Assembly: GCA_008638415.1 (NCBI GenBank)
Contig: VWVT01000016.1
Span: 1-64,000 of the forward strand
Direction: 5' to 3'
DNA from: Nocardiopsis sinuspersici
Lineage (GTDB): Bacteria > Actinomycetota > Actinomycetes > Streptosporangiales > Streptosporangiaceae
DNA length: 64,000 nt
The stretch's first letter is position 1, and the number at the start of each line of letters is the position of its first letter. The notes under the pieces were generated by a model. The model made no database searches, was not told the origin of the DNA, and was given only the letters and a program-made list of their open reading frames with translations. Position numbers and translations under genes: made by a program. Shown here in pieces: positions 61,209 to 64,000 of the stretch.

Positions 61209-61664
61209 ATGCAGTCTAGCGCCCGGCTCCCCGCACTTCCACGGCGTCTGTGCCCCAGCCCCACCACGGCGGGCATCCTGCTCGGCTCCGACCCCCGCCA
61301 CGTGGCCGTCGCCCGCCGCTGGGCCGCCCGGTCCAGCCGCGCCAGGCCCGGACTGGCCGACCGGATCAGCCTGGCCGCCTCCGAACTGGTCACCAACGCC
61401 CAACGCCACTCCGCCAGCGGCGGCACCGGCGGAACCGTCCGCGTGGAACTCCTCCGCACCCGCCTGCACCTCGAACTCCGCGTCACCGACAACGGGCCCC
61501 GACCGGGGCACGACATCGACTTCCCCCGCGTCACCGACCCCGCCGACCCCCTGCGGATCGGCGGCCACGGCCTGCGCCTGGTCGAGTCGCTGTCGATGTA
61601 CTGGGACTGGCTGGGCCACGCGGGCGGCCCCCTCACCGTCCGGGCGATGTTCCCGCCCTCGTGA
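61209..61664 (+). CDS. ATP-binding protein, anti-sigma-factor kinase type
   Basis: 151-aa HATPase_c_2 protein. HVAVARRWAARSSRARPGLADRISLAASELVTNAQRHSASGGTGG has the N box (ELVTNAQRH); VTDNGPRPGHD and GGHGLRLVESLSMYWDW are the G1 and G2 boxes. It is similar to the short RsbW/SpoIIAB-like proteins abundant in actinomycetes, often encoded beside XRE-DUF397 pairs, as here in divergent orientation. Start at 61209 with GAAGGTGAG upstream. Confidence 0.85.
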   Translation: MQSSARLPALPRRLCPSPTTAGILLGSDPRHVAVARRWAARSSRARPGLADRISLAASELVTNAQRHSASGGTGGTVRVELLRTRLHLELRVTDNGPRPGHDIDFPRVTDPADPLRIGGHGLRLVESLSMYWDWLGHAGGPLTVRAMFPPS

Positions 61665-61700
61665 GCCGCAACCGGGGCGGCCGGCCGCGGTCCCCGAACC

Positions 61701-61739
61701 GGTGTGGCGGGGGTCCTCGTGAGGAACCCCCGCCACACC
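61701..61739. terminator. Hairpin after the ATPase gene
   Basis: GGTGTGGCGGGGGT-CCTC and GAGG-A-ACCCCCGCCACACC form a long stem with one bulged A and a 2-base centre, between convergent genes. Confidence 0.75.
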
Positions 61740-61760
61740 CTCGAAGACCCGGCACGGGAC

Positions 61761-63113
61761 TCAGAGCAGGTAGAGGAACACCGTCAGTACCAGTCCCGCG
61801 ACGGCGACCGCCCAGGTGTAGGGAATCGTGGACAGCATCGACCTCTCCGGGCGCACACCGGCGTACTGCGAACTCCACACGGTCTGCGTACTGGTGGGGT
61901 CCGACACCCCCAGCACCTGCCCGTAGGAGGCCATCAGTCCCAGGACCGCGGGAGCCGGATAGATGCCCCCGGAGATCAGCACACCGGCCACCCCGGCGCC
62001 GAGCCCGAAGATGTTCATCGGCCCCCGGTACAGGGCCAGCGGCACCAGCACGGCGAAGACCAGCACGAACAGCCACGGATTGCTCGGGCTGATCGCGGTG
62101 ACCACCGGTGTGAGCGCCGAGACGGCCCCGGGCAGGTTCACCGCGGCCAGCAGCATGCCGATCGCGATGAACAGCACGATGGGCGGTGCCGCCACGTCGA
62201 AGGCCCGGTAGAGCGTGCGTAGCGCGGTGGAGGACGCCTCCCGCCACGGCACGGCGGTCACCAGTGCGAAGACCACCCCCGCCAGCAGTGAGGGCACGAT
62301 GGGAACCTCCAGTCCCAGCGCCAGGACGATCGGCACCAGCGGGGTGGCGAGCGCGTACCAGGGAGCGTCCCCGCGACGCCTGCGCCGCTCCGCGGCCCGC
62401 TCACGGCGGTTCGGGGGAGCACCGGCCCCCTTGTCACCGGTCTCCTCTCCCCCTGCGCCCGAGCCCGCCGGGACCCGCACCGCCCAGGTGTGCCGGGCGC
62501 CCTTGCGGCGCATCTCGACGAGGATGTAGGCCAGCCCGCCCGCCAGCGCGATCGGGAACATGCGCAGTTGGAAGTGCTGGACGGTGGAGACCGGCACGCC
62601 GATGGCGTCGGACAGGAACTGCCAGTTGATCAGCTCCAGGGGCAGTCCGGCGGCGATGCCCACCAGCACCGTCCCCGCGGCAACGGTGGGGGTGACCCCG
62701 ACCGCGATCATCGCGGGGATGCCCACCACACCGGCGAGCATCGCCGCGGGAGCCGACCCGGTGATGCTGCCGCACAGGATCGCGACGACGAAGACGCCGA
62801 TCGCGACCAGGGAGGGCCGCTCGCCGCCGAACTCCACGATCTTGCGCACGAGGGTGGAGGCGATCCCGGCCTCCGACATCAGTGTGCCCAACCAGCTCCC
62901 CAGGAGGATGGCGACCATGGTCGCGGCCAGGCGCGGGGCACCCTCCTGGACGACGGTGCCGAGGACGCTGCCCTCCTCGCCGGTGAGCGGAGCGCCCGCG
63001 ATGAGCGCGATCGCCACGGAGAGCAGGACGAGGGCGAAGGCAGTGGGCAGACGGCGCGTCAGCATGAGGCCGACGCCCACCGCCATGGCGAGAAGGATTC
63101 CGAAGGCGGTCAC
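61761..63113 (-). CDS. 12-TM permease, CitMHS/ion-transporter superfamily-like
   Basis: 450 aa with about 12 hydrophobic helices and a central basic loop (residues about 205-240, RRERAAERRRRRGD). Two similar halves each hold a Gly/Pro-rich re-entrant-like segment: GSITGSAPAAMLAGVVGIPAMIAVGVTP and LYRGPMNIFGLGAGVAGVLI. This arrangement fits citrate or C4-dicarboxylate carriers of the ion-transporter superfamily, but the exact family was not recognised. Its GTG start overlaps the stop of the upstream gene (GTGA). Confidence 0.6.
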   Translation of the reverse strand: MTAFGILLAMAVGVGLMLTRRLPTAFALVLLSVAIALIAGAPLTGEEGSVLGTVVQEGAPRLAATMVAILLGSWLGTLMSEAGIASTLVRKIVEFGGERPSLVAIGVFVVAILCGSITGSAPAAMLAGVVGIPAMIAVGVTPTVAAGTVLVGIAAGLPLELINWQFLSDAIGVPVSTVQHFQLRMFPIALAGGLAYILVEMRRKGARHTWAVRVPAGSGAGGEETGDKGAGAPPNRRERAAERRRRRGDAPWYALATPLVPIVLALGLEVPIVPSLLAGVVFALVTAVPWREASSTALRTLYRAFDVAAPPIVLFIAIGMLLAAVNLPGAVSALTPVVTAISPSNPWLFVLVFAVLVPLALYRGPMNIFGLGAGVAGVLISGGIYPAPAVLGLMASYGQVLGVSDPTSTQTVWSSQYAGVRPERSMLSTIPYTWAVAVAGLVLTVFLYLL

Positions 63114-63778
63114 GGGCACTCTCCGGGGGAGGTTCGCGGGGGCGTCCGGTCCGGTTCCGGACCCCGGTGGGCAAGGGTGGCGGCGATGGCCGCGGTGAGC
63201 GCGACGGGGCTGCGGCGCAGCCCCGCTCGGCGGCGGGCGTAGGCGTGCGCGGCGATCTCGTCGGCGCCGACCACGTGTCCGCGCAGGCGCAGCGGTCCCA
63301 GGCTCAGGACGACGTGGTCGAGTTCGCGCAGCAGCGAACGGCCTCGTCCGCCGTGCAACAGCATCCTGTGGGCGTGCTCGTGGGACAGGGCGGTCTCGCG
63401 CAGGGCCGCGCGCGTGTAGTCGCGGCCCCACCCGGCGGCGCGGGCGACGCGTCGGGCGTAGTCGAGGGCGTCGGTGTAGACGACCACCCGGTCCCCGGCG
63501 GAGCGGTGCACGAACTCGGCGAGCAGGACCTCTCCGGGCCGCAGACCGCCGGTGGCCCTCTCCGACACCTCCGGGGCCGCGGTGTCCCCGGGCTCCCCGG
63601 CGTCCTCGTCGGCCATCCGCTCACCGAAGCGCAGCGCGGCGGCGGCCCAGGCACGCAACCGGTCGCGGTCGCGGCCCTCGTGCGTGGGTGTCAGGGCGAG
63701 CAGGTCTGCGGCCAGGTCCTCGTCGCGGGCGCGTGTGATGCGCGCGTACTGCTCGGCCAGTGTCGTGGGCGCGCTCAT
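63110..63778 (-). CDS. Unknown protein with an HExxH motif
   Basis: 222 aa, cytosolic, no signal peptide. The middle has EVLLAEFVHRSAGDRVVVYTDALDYARRVARAAGW and then ALSHEHAHRMLLHGG, where HEHAH (about residue 138-142) fits the HExxH zinc pattern; whether it binds metal is unknown. The C-terminal VVGADEIAAHAYARRRAGLRRSPVALTAAIAATLAHR is helical. Not recognised as a named family. Coupled by ATGA/GTGA overlaps to both neighbours. Confidence 0.6.
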   Translation of the reverse strand: MSAPTTLAEQYARITRARDEDLAADLLALTPTHEGRDRDRLRAWAAAALRFGERMADEDAGEPGDTAAPEVSERATGGLRPGEVLLAEFVHRSAGDRVVVYTDALDYARRVARAAGWGRDYTRAALRETALSHEHAHRMLLHGGRGRSLLRELDHVVLSLGPLRLRGHVVGADEIAAHAYARRRAGLRRSPVALTAAIAATLAHRGPEPDRTPPRTSPGECP

Positions 63779-64000
63779 CGGCGCTTCTCCATCACCGCGA
63801 CGATCCGCTCGCCGGGGGCGCGCCTGGCGACCTCCGCCGATGCGAGCGCGACCAGGTGTCCGGGGTCCAGCACACCCGACAGGTCGGCGAGCTTGGGACC
63901 CAGCAGCAGCCACACGGCCGGGGGCAGGGCCCCGCCGTCGCCGTAGGTGGTGCGCTCCTCCACCAGGTCCTTGATCCGTCCCTCGGCCTCGGAGGCCACC
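63775..64000 (-). CDS. Unknown protein, runs off the right edge (3' part)
   Basis: The visible 74-75 residues (ASEAEGRIKDLVEERTTYGDGGALPPAVWLLLGPKLADLSGVLD...VVAVMEKRR-like end) are helical and lack a known signature. A GTG lies at 63999-63997 but the frame is open to the window end, so the real start may be outside. Its stop overlaps the ATG of the HExxH protein gene; all three genes form one operon with the permease. Confidence 0.55.
   Translation of the reverse strand, partial: VASEAEGRIKDLVEERTTYGDGGALPPAVWLLLGPKLADLSGVLDPGHLVALASAEVARRAPGERIVAVMEKRR

Overview
The window is high-GC DNA with third codon positions almost always G or C, many GTG starts, four-base ATGA/GTGA gene overlaps and several leaderless-looking promoters. 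This is typical of a filamentous actinomycete. The secreted CBM2-GH6 cellulase controlled by CelR-type TGGGAGCGCTCCCA boxes, the DUF397/XRE pairs and the overall gene set suggest Nocardiopsaceae (Nocardiopsis or a relative), but the genus is an inference from gene content. No rRNA, tRNA, CRISPR array or phage was seen.

Layout. 1-1.1 kb: 5' part of a secreted GH6 cellulase with two CelR boxes. 1.1-17.9 kb: mixed metabolism, namely an FMN reductase, pdxA divergent from dhaK-dhaL, a pyrimidine-dimer glycosylase-like protein, a lower-GC LysE exporter, a rifamycin phosphotransferase (rph), an SAM methyltransferase translationally coupled to an F420-type LLM oxidoreductase, a BCCT osmolyte transporter, and an FMN-type LLM oxidoreductase. 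That last gene is the probable partner of the first reductase and shares promoter elements with it. 18.3-25 kb: a catabolic block (intradiol dioxygenase, citryl-CoA lyase-like protein, CaiB CoA-transferase) divergent from an amidohydrolase, an IclR and a LacI regulator, with CGGAC-N4-GTCCG palindromes in the shared promoter. 25.1-26 kb: an IS200/IS605-type relic with a TnpB that has lost its RuvC core. 26.3-32.3 kb: an MFS exporter, a receptor Ser/Thr kinase and a secreted double-LamG protein, with a mosaic of repeats around the last.

32.7-37.4 kb: a complete YtfQ-YtfR-YtfT-YjfF-type sugar ABC transporter behind two LacI-type GTTAGCG operators. 37.6-47.4 kb: a nearly complete aerobic phenylacetate pathway, consisting of paaABCDE plus paaI, a beta-oxidation arm (thiolase, two hydratase/isomerases, 3-hydroxyacyl-CoA dehydrogenase) and divergent paaK. 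Two identical PaaR-type ACCGAACGTTCGGT boxes serve it, but neither a paaR nor a paaZ gene is present. 47.4-51 kb: a four-gene run of AfsA-type hotdog protein, HAD phosphatase, DUF2165 membrane protein and KAS III-like synthase. It has the parts expected of a small butenolide or furan signal pathway and is the best candidate for an undescribed system here.

51-54 kb: an MFS exporter and a TetR repressor, divergent with CAACCA/TGGTTG operators; a third related site lies in front of a secreted protein gene. 54.2-59.4 kb: an AraC regulator and a four-gene ferric-siderophore ABC importer behind an IdeR/DmdR iron box. 59.4-64 kb: a VOC protein, a DUF397/XRE-DUF5753 pair divergent from an anti-sigma-type ATPase, and an operon of a 12-TM permease with two unrecognised proteins that runs off the right edge. 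Most intergenic gaps between convergent genes hold strong GC-rich hairpins, listed as terminators.
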